From Streptomyces sp. NBC_00620 (lineage in GTDB: Bacteria; Actinomycetota; Actinomycetes; Streptomycetales; Streptomycetaceae): 64,000 bases of DNA. The stretch spans positions 248,001-312,000 of the forward strand of contig NZ_JAPENY010000002.1 of the NCBI RefSeq assembly GCF_026341825.1, read 5' to 3'. Below, piece after piece: positions 35,651 to 43,067 of this stretch (the stretch's first letter is position 1; each line of letters begins with the position of its first letter). The position numbers were made by a program, and so were the translations under genes. The notes under the pieces are model-generated. The model ran no database searches. It had not been told where the DNA came from and worked only from the letters and a program-made list of their open reading frames with translations.

Positions 35651-37011
35651 GAGCCACCACCCCCCGCCGTACTTCCCGTCGACGCGACGCCCGTGCGCTG
35701 CCGGTCCGCCTCACGCCACAGGTCGGCGATCCCCGCCCCCCGTGGCACCCTCACAGCCGTCCAGCCCGCCTCGCGCAGCATGCGCAGTTGATCCTCGCTC
35801 TTGTCCAACGGCCCGGGGACGTCCGCCGGTTCCCGCATCCATGCCTCGCTGTCCAGCAGGAAGGCGACGGCCCCGCCGCTGCGCTGGCGCATCTTGGCGA
35901 GCACTGTCGCCTGTTCCTCGTCCAGATCGCCGAGGAAGGCGATCAGCAGCCCTTCGTTCCCGCCGCGCAGCACGTCGTAGGCGCGGGACAGACCCGTGCC
36001 GTCCGAGTGGTCGACGACGGCGAGTGTGTCCATCATCAGTCCGGCCGCGTCCGCCGACTCCGGGCTCGCGCCCGCGAAGCCGTCCGCGCCCTCGCCGGGC
36101 ACCGAACTGCCGGTGTCGGTCAACAGCCGTACCGAAAAGCCCCGTTCGAGCATGTGCACCAGCGTCGACGCCGCGCCCGAAACCGCCCACTCGAAGGCCG
36201 AATCCGGGCCCGCGCCCTCGAAGGCGACCCCCCGGGTGTCCAGCAGCACCGTGCAGCGGGAGCGCTGCGGCTGCTCCTCGCGGCGGACCATCAACTCGCC
36301 GTAGCGCGCGGTCAGGCGCCAGTGCACCCGGCGCAGATCGTCGCCGTAGCGGTAGCCGCGCGGGATTATGTCGTCCTCGCCGGCCAGCGCCAGCGAGCGC
36401 TGCCGCCCGTCGCCGTACCCCTTCGCCTCACCGGTCAGCCGCACCGGCGGCAGCGCCTCCACGCGCGGGATGACCGTCAGGGTGTCGTACGTCGAGAAGG
36501 AGCGCGTCAGTTCGCACATTCCGAAGGGGTCCGTGAGCCGTAGTTGCAGCGGGCCCAGCGGATAGCGGCCGCGCAGGTCCGAGCGCACCCGGTAGGACAC
36601 CTCGCGGCGGCCGCCCGCCTCCACCCGGTCCAGGACGAACCGGGGCCGCGGGCCGAGCACGTACGGCACCCGGTCCTGGAGCATCAGCAGTCCGGTGGGC
36701 AGCCGCGAGACGTTGTCCATGCGCAGATGGACCCGCGCCTCGGAACCGGCGGGCACGCGCGCGGGGGCGAGCCTGCGGCTGCCCGCGACCCGGTAACGGG
36801 TGCGGTACAGCACGGTCGCGCACACCAGTGGCAGCACCGCCAGGAGCAGGCCGACCCGGAGCAGATCGCTCTGCCCCAGGACGTACGCGCAGATCGCGGC
36901 CGCGACTCCGGCGGCCAGGAAGGAGCGGCCCCGCGTGGTGAGCCCGGCGAGCGCTGTGCGCAGCCCGCCCTTGTCCTCCTCGGCGGTGTACCCCGTCCCT
37001 CCTTGCGTCAT
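35647..37011 (-). CDS. DUF58 domain-containing membrane protein
   Basis: A 454-residue DUF58 protein. Two TM helices (about residues 32-50 and 53-70) precede beta-rich sequence and the family signature IPRGYRYGDDLRRVHWRLTA near residue 215, followed by a von Willebrand A-like region (VLLDTRGVAF, AFLGDLDEE). DUF58 proteins are normally the MoxR ATPase client or partner. Stop and start overlaps of four bases join it to moxR upstream and tgpA downstream, so the three are translationally coupled. Confidence 0.92.
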   Translation of the reverse strand: MTQGGTGYTAEEDKGGLRTALAGLTTRGRSFLAAGVAAAICAYVLGQSDLLRVGLLLAVLPLVCATVLYRTRYRVAGSRRLAPARVPAGSEARVHLRMDNVSRLPTGLLMLQDRVPYVLGPRPRFVLDRVEAGGRREVSYRVRSDLRGRYPLGPLQLRLTDPFGMCELTRSFSTYDTLTVIPRVEALPPVRLTGEAKGYGDGRQRSLALAGEDDIIPRGYRYGDDLRRVHWRLTARYGELMVRREEQPQRSRCTVLLDTRGVAFEGAGPDSAFEWAVSGAASTLVHMLERGFSVRLLTDTGSSVPGEGADGFAGASPESADAAGLMMDTLAVVDHSDGTGLSRAYDVLRGGNEGLLIAFLGDLDEEQATVLAKMRQRSGGAVAFLLDSEAWMREPADVPGPLDKSEDQLRMLREAGWTAVRVPRGAGIADLWREADRQRTGVASTGSTAGGGGS

Positions 37012-38048
37012 CCAAGCCTCCGCGGCGGCTGCTGGCCGTAGGCGGTGGCACCGCGGCCCACCGTGAAGCCGGACTGCTGCTGGGGCGCGGCGGGAACGGG
37101 GATGCGCTGCAGGATCTCCTGCACGACCTGTTCGGCCGTGCGCCGGTTCAGCTGTGCCTGTGCCGTGGGCAGCAGACGGTGGGCCAGGACCGCCACGGCG
37201 AGTGCCTGGACGTCGTCCGGAAGTGCGTACTCCCGGCCGCTGAGGGCGGCGGACGCCTTCGCCGCGCGCAGCAGGTGCAACGTGGCACGCGGTGAGGCGC
37301 CGAGTCTGAGATCGGGGTGCGTGCGCGTGGCCCCGACCAGCTCCACCGCGTACCGCCGCACCGGGTCGGCGACGTGGACCGAGCGGACCGCGTCGATCAG
37401 CTTCACGATCTCGTGTGCGTGCGCCACCGGCTGGAGGTCGTCCAGCGGGTTCACCCCGCCATGGATGTCCAGCATCTGCAGTTCGGCCTCCGCGCTGGGA
37501 TAGCCGATGGAGACACGGGCCATGAAACGGTCGCGCTGGGCCTCCGGAAGCGGGTAGGTGCCCTCCATCTCGACCGGGTTCTGCGTGGCCACCACCATGA
37601 AGGGGCTGGGCAGTTCGTACGTTGTCCCGTCGATGGTGACCTGGCGCTCCTCCATGGACTCCAGGAGCGCGGACTGTGTCTTGGGCGAGGCTCGGTTGAT
37701 CTCGTCGCCGATCACGATCTGAGCGAAGATCGCGCCCGGCTTGAACTCGAAGTCCCGGCGCTGCTGGTCCCAGATGGACACACCTGTGATGTCCGAGGGC
37801 AGCAGGTCGGGCGTGAACTGGATACGCCGCACCGAACAGTCGATGGACCGTGCCAGCGCCTTGGCCAGCATGGTCTTGCCGACGCCGGGAACATCCTCGA
37901 TCAGAAGATGACCCTCGGCGAGCAGCACGGTCAGCGAAAGCCGTACGACCTCAGGCTTGCCTTCGATCACTCCTTCCACCGAACTGCGGACACGCTCCAC
38001 AGTGGCGGTCAGATCTGTAAGGCTCGCTCGATCGTCATAGGTCGTCAC
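37008..38048 (-). CDS. MoxR-family AAA+ ATPase
   Basis: A 346-residue AAA+ chaperone-like ATPase. Walker A is EDVPGVGKTMLAKAL, Walker B is IVIGDEINRASPKTQSALLE, sensor 1 is MVVATQNPVEMEGTYPLPEAQRDRF, and the lid domain has LGASPRATLHLLRAAKA. GTG 38048 has GAGGAGGG five bases upstream; the upstream in-frame extension is leader sequence. It is the first gene of moxR-DUF58-tgpA. The MoxR protein probably remodels the DUF58 partner to control an envelope process. Confidence 0.93.
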   Translation of the reverse strand: MTTYDDRASLTDLTATVERVRSSVEGVIEGKPEVVRLSLTVLLAEGHLLIEDVPGVGKTMLAKALARSIDCSVRRIQFTPDLLPSDITGVSIWDQQRRDFEFKPGAIFAQIVIGDEINRASPKTQSALLESMEERQVTIDGTTYELPSPFMVVATQNPVEMEGTYPLPEAQRDRFMARVSIGYPSAEAELQMLDIHGGVNPLDDLQPVAHAHEIVKLIDAVRSVHVADPVRRYAVELVGATRTHPDLRLGASPRATLHLLRAAKASAALSGREYALPDDVQALAVAVLAHRLLPTAQAQLNRRTAEQVVQEILQRIPVPAAPQQQSGFTVGRGATAYGQQPPRRLG

Positions 38049-38186
38049 CCGGCCCTCCTCGGCCCTTTCTCGGGCCGACGCCCTGTGCGGACCGGCCCAC
38101 CCCAAAACACGGACACCAAGCGGGAAAAGTTCCGCGTGACGCCACACTCGCATTCTTGTTGCCGTTACCGGTTCGTGTCATCCGCC

Positions 38187-38195
38187 TGTGGATAA
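38187..38195 (-). promoter_or_regulatory. Isolated consensus DnaA box
   Basis: TTATCCACA in minus-strand sense, in the 261-base gap upstream of moxR. That gap is AT-richer than its surroundings and is probably the moxR promoter. A single box does not make an origin; it could titrate DnaA, link moxR to DnaA, or be chance. Confidence 0.3.
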
Positions 38196-38309
38196 CTGGC
38201 CGCGATATGTCTGCCTTGCGGTCTTTTGGTCGGCCCTGGTTCATGATTTTTAGTGAACAGAGGCTCCCACGAGGCCCAGAAAGCCACCGTGAAGGCCCGA
38301 TGAAGATTG

Positions 38310-38858
38310 TCAGACCGGGTCGATCTCGCGCAGCAGACCCGTCGTGACGTCGAAGACGAAGCCGCGTACGTCGTCGGTGTGCAGAAGGAACGGCGAGGTG
38401 CGCACGCGCTGCATCGACTGCCGTACGTCCTGCTCGACGTCCCGGAAGGCCTCGACGGCCCAGGCCGGCCGCTGGCCGACCTCCATCTCCAGATCGTGCC
38501 GGAAGTCCTCGGTGAGGGACTCCAGGCCGCAGCCGGTGTGGTGGATGAGGACCACACTGCGGGTGCCGAGCGCCCGCTGGCTGATCGTGAGGGAGCGGAT
38601 CACGTCGTCGGTGACGACTCCGCCGGCGTTGCGGATGGTGTGACAGTCGCCCAGCTCCAGGCCGAGCGCGGCGTGCAGGTCGAGCCGGGCGTCCATGCAC
38701 GCGACCACCGCGACGTGCAGGACGGGACGGGCGTCCATCCCCGGATCGGCGAAGGCGGCGGCGTACTGCTGGTTCGCGTCGACGAGACGGTCGGTCACGG
38801 TGCCGTCGCTGGATATGGCGCCTTCGGGCCCGGTGGGAACAGATGCGGAGGTCGTCAT
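38310..38858 (-). CDS. Beta-class carbonic anhydrase
   Basis: A 182-residue zinc enzyme interconverting CO2 and bicarbonate. Zinc ligands are Cys54, His107 and Cys110 (VVACMDARLD and LIHHTGCGLE), with the Asp56-Arg58 dyad of the beta class. The length is near minimal for the family. ATG 38858 gives MTTSASVPTGPEG. It lies alone on the minus strand between the moxR promoter region and the division cluster promoter. Confidence 0.92.
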   Translation of the reverse strand: MTTSASVPTGPEGAISSDGTVTDRLVDANQQYAAAFADPGMDARPVLHVAVVACMDARLDLHAALGLELGDCHTIRNAGGVVTDDVIRSLTISQRALGTRSVVLIHHTGCGLESLTEDFRHDLEMEVGQRPAWAVEAFRDVEQDVRQSMQRVRTSPFLLHTDDVRGFVFDVTTGLLREIDPV

Positions 38859-39034
38859 GCCTATGACGGTACTGGTCACATATGAAGCGGTCCTGCCGTG
38901 AGAGGGGACAAAGAACGTCATCGTGGCTTGTTGTGAGGTAACCCACACGGGCGGTGTCGGCTCGCCCGTATGGGTTGTTCTTTCCGATTCACGGCTTCAT
39001 CGGGAGCAGGACTCACGACGCGCATGCCGGTTGA

Positions 39035-39062
39035 TTGACCGCGAGACACCGTGGACTAAAGT
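39035..39062 (+). promoter_or_regulatory. Candidate sigma-70-type promoter for the division cluster
   Basis: TTGACC (39035-39040) and TAAAGT (39057-39062) are 16 bases apart, about 245 bases before the rsmH start. No mraZ lies between 38859 and 39307, so this long leader is the likely start of the dcw transcript. Confidence 0.6.
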
Positions 39063-39089
39063 GACGCGAAGCGGGAGGCGAGGCTCTCC

Positions 39090-39150
39090 CTGCTGGACTG
39101 CTTTCCCCCGGAAACCCGGCGATTTTCCGGCGTTTCCCCACGTGCGCGGC
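39090..39150 (+). ncRNA. Candidate mraW leader RNA motif
   Basis: The rsmH leader contains CTTTCCCC followed by a bulged hairpin (GGAAACCCGG pairing with CCGGCGTTTCC, loop CGATTTT, 39110-39137) and then CCACG. An mraW RNA motif of unknown role is known upstream of this gene in Actinobacteria; I cannot run the covariance search that would settle identity. Confidence 0.4.
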
Positions 39151-39235
39151 GCGTACGTACGGCTCGGCCTCCTCCCGCTCCCGGTCGGCTGACGCCACTC
39201 TCCCGGCGCCAGCGGGCCTCCCCTTCTCCGGGGGT

Positions 39236-39255
39236 CCCCCCAGCGTCAGCTGGGG
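39236..39255 (+). repeat. GC-rich hairpin in the rsmH leader
   Basis: CCCCCAGC-GTCA-GCTGGGGG, with flanking C and G runs, about 50 bases before the rsmH TTG. Similar CCCCCAGC...GCTGGGGG palindromes are scattered in Streptomyces intergenic DNA from my recollection. It could attenuate transcription or be a mobile repeat relic. Confidence 0.5.
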
Positions 39256-39307
39256 GAGGGCGGGGACCCGGCGGTGCGTACTGCCTTGCCGGATCTGAGA
39301 GGGCCCC

Positions 39308-40264
39308 TTGAGCCAGAGTCGACACGTCCCGGTGATGCTCCAGCGGTGCCTGGACATGTTGGCCCCGGCCCTCACCGGGCCCGGAGCCGTCGTCGTCGAC
39401 TGCACCCTGGGACTCGGCGGCCACAGCGAGGCGCTCCTCACCCAGTTCCCCGAGGCCCGTCTCGTGGCCCTGGACCGCGACAAGGAGGCGCTGCGCCTCT
39501 CCGGGGAGCGGCTCGCCCCCTTCGGTGACCGGGCGACCCTCGTGCACGCCGTCTACGACGAACTCCCCGACGTACTCGACCGCCTGGGCATCCCGCGCGT
39601 CCAGGGCATCCTGTTCGACCTGGGTGTCTCCTCCATGCAACTCGACGAGGCGGACCGCGGGTTCGCGTACGCGCAGGACGCTCCGCTCGACATGCGCATG
39701 GACCAGACGACCGGCATGAGCGCCGCCGAGGTGCTCAACACCTACCCGCCGGGCGAACTGGTACGGATCCTGCGGGCGTACGGCGAGGAGAAGCAGGCCA
39801 AGCGGATCGTGTCGGCGGTCGTGCGTGAACGCGCGAAGGAACCCTTCAGCAACAGCGCGCGCCTCGTCGAGCTGATCCGCGACTCGCTTCCCCAGGCCGC
39901 CAAGCGGACCGGCGGCAACCCCGCCAAGCGCACCTTCCAGGCGCTGCGCATCGAGGTCAACGGCGAACTCAGCGTCCTGGAGCAGGCGATCCCCGCGGCC
40001 GTGAAGGTGCTCGCCGTCGGCGGCCGGATCGCCGTTCTGTCGTACCACTCGCTGGAAGACCGGCTGGTCAAGCAGGTGTTCGCGGCCGGCGCCGCCAACA
40101 CGGCGCCGCCCGGCCTGCCGGTCGTGCCCGAGCGCTACCAGCCCCGGCTCAAGCTGCTCACGCGCGGTGCCGAACTTCCCACCGAGGAAGAGGTCGCGGA
40201 GAACCGGCGAGCGGCTCCCGCCCGGCTGCGGGGGGCGCAGCGCATCCGCGAGGAAGCCGAGTGA
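39308..40264 (+). CDS. rsmH: 16S rRNA m4C1402 methyltransferase RsmH (MraW)
   Basis: A 318-residue SAM methyltransferase acting on N4 of C1402 in 16S rRNA. Motifs are [28 protein letters not shown] (SAM site), [32 protein letters not shown] and [18 protein letters not shown] 39308 follows GAGAGGG. It is the first gene of the division and cell wall cluster; mraZ, which usually precedes it, is missing here. After it comes a 276-base gap to ftsL filled by degenerate repeats. Confidence 0.95.
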   Translation: MSQSRHVPVMLQRCLDMLAPALTGPGAVVVDCTLGLGGHSEALLTQFPEARLVALDRDKEALRLSGERLAPFGDRATLVHAVYDELPDVLDRLGIPRVQGILFDLGVSSMQLDEADRGFAYAQDAPLDMRMDQTTGMSAAEVLNTYPPGELVRILRAYGEEKQAKRIVSAVVRERAKEPFSNSARLVELIRDSLPQAAKRTGGNPAKRTFQALRIEVNGELSVLEQAIPAAVKVLAVGGRIAVLSYHSLEDRLVKQVFAAGAANTAPPGLPVVPERYQPRLKLLTRGAELPTEEEVAENRRAAPARLRGAQRIREEAE

Positions 40265-40286
40265 GGCGCGGGGAGAGGGAGGACGA

Positions 40287-40570
40287 GTGAGTCGGAAACC
40301 CGAACTCGCGAGGTCGGGAGAGTGGGACATCCCAACTCGCGGGCCGCGACTCGGTGCGGCATCCAAACTCACGGGACCGAGTGGGTTGGGGATCCAGACG
40401 CGTTGTCGGCGTCCGGGTAGGACATCCGAACTCACGGAGCGGAGCGAGTCGATGATCCCGGCCCGCGAGGCGACATGGGTGGGAGATTCGAACTCGCGGC
40501 GCGGCCGCGAGTCGGGAAACCGAACCCGCAGGGAGGGCGCGTGAGCAGGAAACCCGAACTGAGAGGGCGG
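40287..40570 (+). repeat. Degenerate 31-32-bp tandem repeat array between rsmH and ftsL
   Basis: Cores of the form AACTCrCG occur at 40303, 40334, 40366, 40429, 40491, with weaker ones near 40397, 40460, 40523 and at 40557. That is eight or nine units at 31-34 base spacing. The consensus is roughly GAGTsGGACATCCgAACTCG then CGGgcCG. Each unit has internal dyad symmetry (GAGT-nGG...CCn-ACTC). The first unit, GTGAGTCGGAAACCCGAACT, is almost the same as the ftsL start, GTGAGCAGGAAACCCGAACT. The array keeps an 85-codon frame open (GTG 40287 to TGA 40544) that overlaps the ftsL GTG, but third-position GC is low, so I treat it as repeat DNA or a leader ORF rather than a gene. Confidence 0.8.
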
Positions 40571-41080
40571 GCCGCCAAGCTCGCCCGGCTTCTCCCGGCA
40601 GGTGCCGGGACGGCCGCCCGTACCCCCTTCGTCCTGCTGGTCGTGCTCCTGCTCGGCGGCGGCCTCATCGGGCTCCTCGTGCTGAACTCCGCGCTCAGCG
40701 CAGGGTCGTTCCAGCTCGACGACCTGCAGAGGGACACCAAGAGCCTCACCGACGAGGAGCAGGCGCTCCAGCGGGACGTGGACGCCTACGCCGCCCCCGA
40801 CGCCCTCCAGCGCCGAGCCCGCGAACTGGGCATGGTCCCCGGCGGCGACCCGGCCTTCCTCAACCCGGACGGCACCGTCAAGGGCGTCCCGGGAGCAGCC
40901 GCCCAGCAGTCCTCCGCACGTACCCCGGTGGTGCGCCCGCCCGAAGTCCTCGCCCCCGCGCCGAGCCCGACGCCGACCGCGGTCCCAACGCCCACCCCCA
41001 CGCCGTCCACGGCCGCCGCCTCCGCGCAGCCGCCGGCGGCCACCCCGTCCGCACAGCCCTCCACAATCCCCGGCAGGTGA
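40541..41080 (+). CDS. ftsL: Cell division protein FtsL
   Basis: A 179-residue bitopic division protein. There is a basic N-terminus (MSRKPELRGRAAKLARLL), one TM helix (residues ~29-51), then a short coiled coil (LDDLQRDTKSLTDEEQALQRDVDAYAAPDALQRRARELGM) and a long Pro/Ala/Ser/Thr-rich tail (TPTAVPTPTPTPST). It should work with FtsQ/DivIC and FtsW/FtsI at the septum. GTG 40541 has GGGAGGG upstream, overlaps the stop of the repeat-derived ORF and gives the actinobacterial N-terminus. The stop overlaps the ftsI GTG by four bases. Confidence 0.9.
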   Translation: MSRKPELRGRAAKLARLLPAGAGTAARTPFVLLVVLLLGGGLIGLLVLNSALSAGSFQLDDLQRDTKSLTDEEQALQRDVDAYAAPDALQRRARELGMVPGGDPAFLNPDGTVKGVPGAAAQQSSARTPVVRPPEVLAPAPSPTPTAVPTPTPTPSTAAASAQPPAATPSAQPSTIPGR

Positions 41081-43038
41081 CGGAAGTGTCCGACAGGGAA
41101 CCGCCGCGCCGCCGAGTGCCCGGCCCCGCCAGGCCCGTACGACCCTCAGGCCAGCGGCGTCCGGACCCCGGCGCCCGCCCCGCGCGCCGCCCGGGCGCGC
41201 CGAGGCCCGCCGGCCCCCGTGTCATCCGGCTCGGCAGCCCGCGCCCCCGGCTCCGTATGGTCAGTCTCGCGCTGACCCTGGTGATGATCGCCTTCGTCGT
41301 GCGGCTGCTCCAGGTGCAGGCCGTGGACGCGAGCACGTATGTCGCCAAGGCCGAGCAGAACCGGTACGTCGGGCGCACTCTGGCTGCCGAACGCGGCGGG
41401 ATCACGGACCGCAACGGCGTCGAGCTGGCGACCAGCGTGGACGCGTACGACATCACGGCCGACCCCACGATGTTCACGCAGAAGGCCACGAAGACGGCGG
41501 ACGCGCCCGAGCAGGCCGCGGCGCTGCTCGCCCCGATCCTCGGCCAGGACGCGGAGAAGGTCACCAAGAAGCTGAAGACGAAGAACACGCGCTACACCCT
41601 GCTCGCGAACCGTCAGACCCCTCAGGTCTGGAAGCAGATCAAGGACATCAGGAGCACGCTCGCGGCCAAGGCGGAGACCGACCCGAGCACGGTAAACGTC
41701 CTCGCGGGCATCGTCGCGGTCCCCGCCAGCAAGCGCGTGTACCCGAACGGAGATCTCGCCGCCGGGATACTGGGTTGGGTCAACGCCGACGGCAAGGGCG
41801 GCGGCGGGCTCGAACAGGAGTTGAACAAGGAACTGGCCGGCAAGGACGGCGAGATCCGGTACGCGCAGTCCGGCGGCCTCCAGGTGCCCACCGCGGGTTC
41901 CACCGAGACCCCCGCCGTGGCCGGCTCCGACATCGAGCTGACCATCGACCGTGACATCCAGTGGGCCGCGCAGAACGCCATCACCGAGCAGGTGAAGGAG
42001 TCGAAGGCGGACAGCGGGTACGTGATAGTGCAGGACACGCAGACCGGCGAGATCCTCGCGATGGCCAACTCGCCCGGCTTCGACCCGAACGACCTCTCCC
42101 AGGCCGACCCGGCGGCGCTCGGCAACGCGGCCGTCCAGGACGCGTACGAGCCCGGCTCCACCGCCAAGGTCATGTCGATGGCCGCCGTGCTGGAGGAGAA
42201 CGTCGCCACGCCCGCGACGCATGTGGTCGTGCCCAACCGGCTGCAGCGCGGCGACCGGCTCTTCCAGGACGACATCGACCACCCGACCTGGAGCCTGACG
42301 CTCAACGGCGTGCTCGCCAAGTCCAGCAACATCGGCACCATCCTGGCGGTCGGCCAGCTCGGCAAGACGCAGACGGAGGCCAACAAGGTCCTCTACTCGT
42401 ACCTGCGCAAGTTCGGCATCGGCGGCAACACCGGGCTGGACTTCCCCGGCGAGACGAAGGGCATCCTCGCGGCCCCCGAGGACTGGTCGACCTCGCAGCA
42501 GTACACGATTCCTTTCGGCCAGGGAGTGTCGCTCAGCGCGCTGCAGGCGGCCTCCGTCTACTCGACGATCGCCAACGGCGGCGTACGGATCGAGCCGACT
42601 CTGGTGCGCGGTACGGAAGGTGCCGACGGCCGCTTCACGCCCGCCTCCGAGCCCAAGAAGACAAGGGTCGTCAGCGAGAAGACGGCGAAGACCCTCGCCC
42701 AGATGCTGGAGTCCGTCGTGGACGACGAGCAGGGCACCGGCACCAAGGCGCGCATTCCCGGCTACCGGGTCGCGGGCAAGACGGGTACGGCCAACCGCGT
42801 GGATCCGGCCACCGGCAAGTACAACGGCTACACCTCGTCGTTCGCCGGATTCGCACCCGCCGACAACCCGCGGATCACCGTGTACTGCGCGATCCAGAAC
42901 GCCACCAAGGGCAGCTACTTCGGAGGCCAGATCTGTGGACCCATCTACAAGGAGGTCATGGAGTTCGCCCTGAAGACACTTCAGGTACCGCCCACCGGGG
43001 CCAAGGCCGCGAATCTCCCCGTGACCTTCACGCCCTGA
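41077..43038 (+). CDS. ftsI: Septal peptidoglycan transpeptidase FtsI (PBP3)
   Basis: A 653-residue class B penicillin-binding protein that cross-links septal peptidoglycan outside the membrane. The cytoplasmic N-terminus is Pro/Arg-rich, with one TM near residues 62-82 and then the dimerisation domain (ERGGITDRNGVELA). Transpeptidase motifs are AYEPGSTAKVM (Ser-x-x-Lys), KSSNIGT (Ser-x-Asn) and AGKTGTANR (Lys-Thr-Gly). GTG 41077 overlaps the ftsL stop by four bases. In Streptomyces it is needed for sporulation septa rather than hyphal viability. Confidence 0.95.
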   Translation: MTEVSDREPPRRRVPGPARPVRPSGQRRPDPGARPARRPGAPRPAGPRVIRLGSPRPRLRMVSLALTLVMIAFVVRLLQVQAVDASTYVAKAEQNRYVGRTLAAERGGITDRNGVELATSVDAYDITADPTMFTQKATKTADAPEQAAALLAPILGQDAEKVTKKLKTKNTRYTLLANRQTPQVWKQIKDIRSTLAAKAETDPSTVNVLAGIVAVPASKRVYPNGDLAAGILGWVNADGKGGGGLEQELNKELAGKDGEIRYAQSGGLQVPTAGSTETPAVAGSDIELTIDRDIQWAAQNAITEQVKESKADSGYVIVQDTQTGEILAMANSPGFDPNDLSQADPAALGNAAVQDAYEPGSTAKVMSMAAVLEENVATPATHVVVPNRLQRGDRLFQDDIDHPTWSLTLNGVLAKSSNIGTILAVGQLGKTQTEANKVLYSYLRKFGIGGNTGLDFPGETKGILAAPEDWSTSQQYTIPFGQGVSLSALQAASVYSTIANGGVRIEPTLVRGTEGADGRFTPASEPKKTRVVSEKTAKTLAQMLESVVDDEQGTGTKARIPGYRVAGKTGTANRVDPATGKYNGYTSSFAGFAPADNPRITVYCAIQNATKGSYFGGQICGPIYKEVMEFALKTLQVPPTGAKAANLPVTFTP

Positions 43039-43067
43039 TCAGCACGGAAACCAGCCAGGAACACCTC

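Noticed and set aside
38049-38309. Replication origin suggested by the DnaA box
   Set aside because: Only one box and no dnaA, dnaN or clustered boxes in the window.
40287-40544. 85-codon ORF between rsmH and ftsL as an ordinary gene
   Set aside because: Composed of degenerate tandem repeats with low GC3. Described as a repeat array or leader ORF instead.
40287-40570. CRISPR array
   Set aside because: Contiguous 31-32-base units without unique spacers and no cas genes nearby. The same holds for the 71-bp repeat at 57608.
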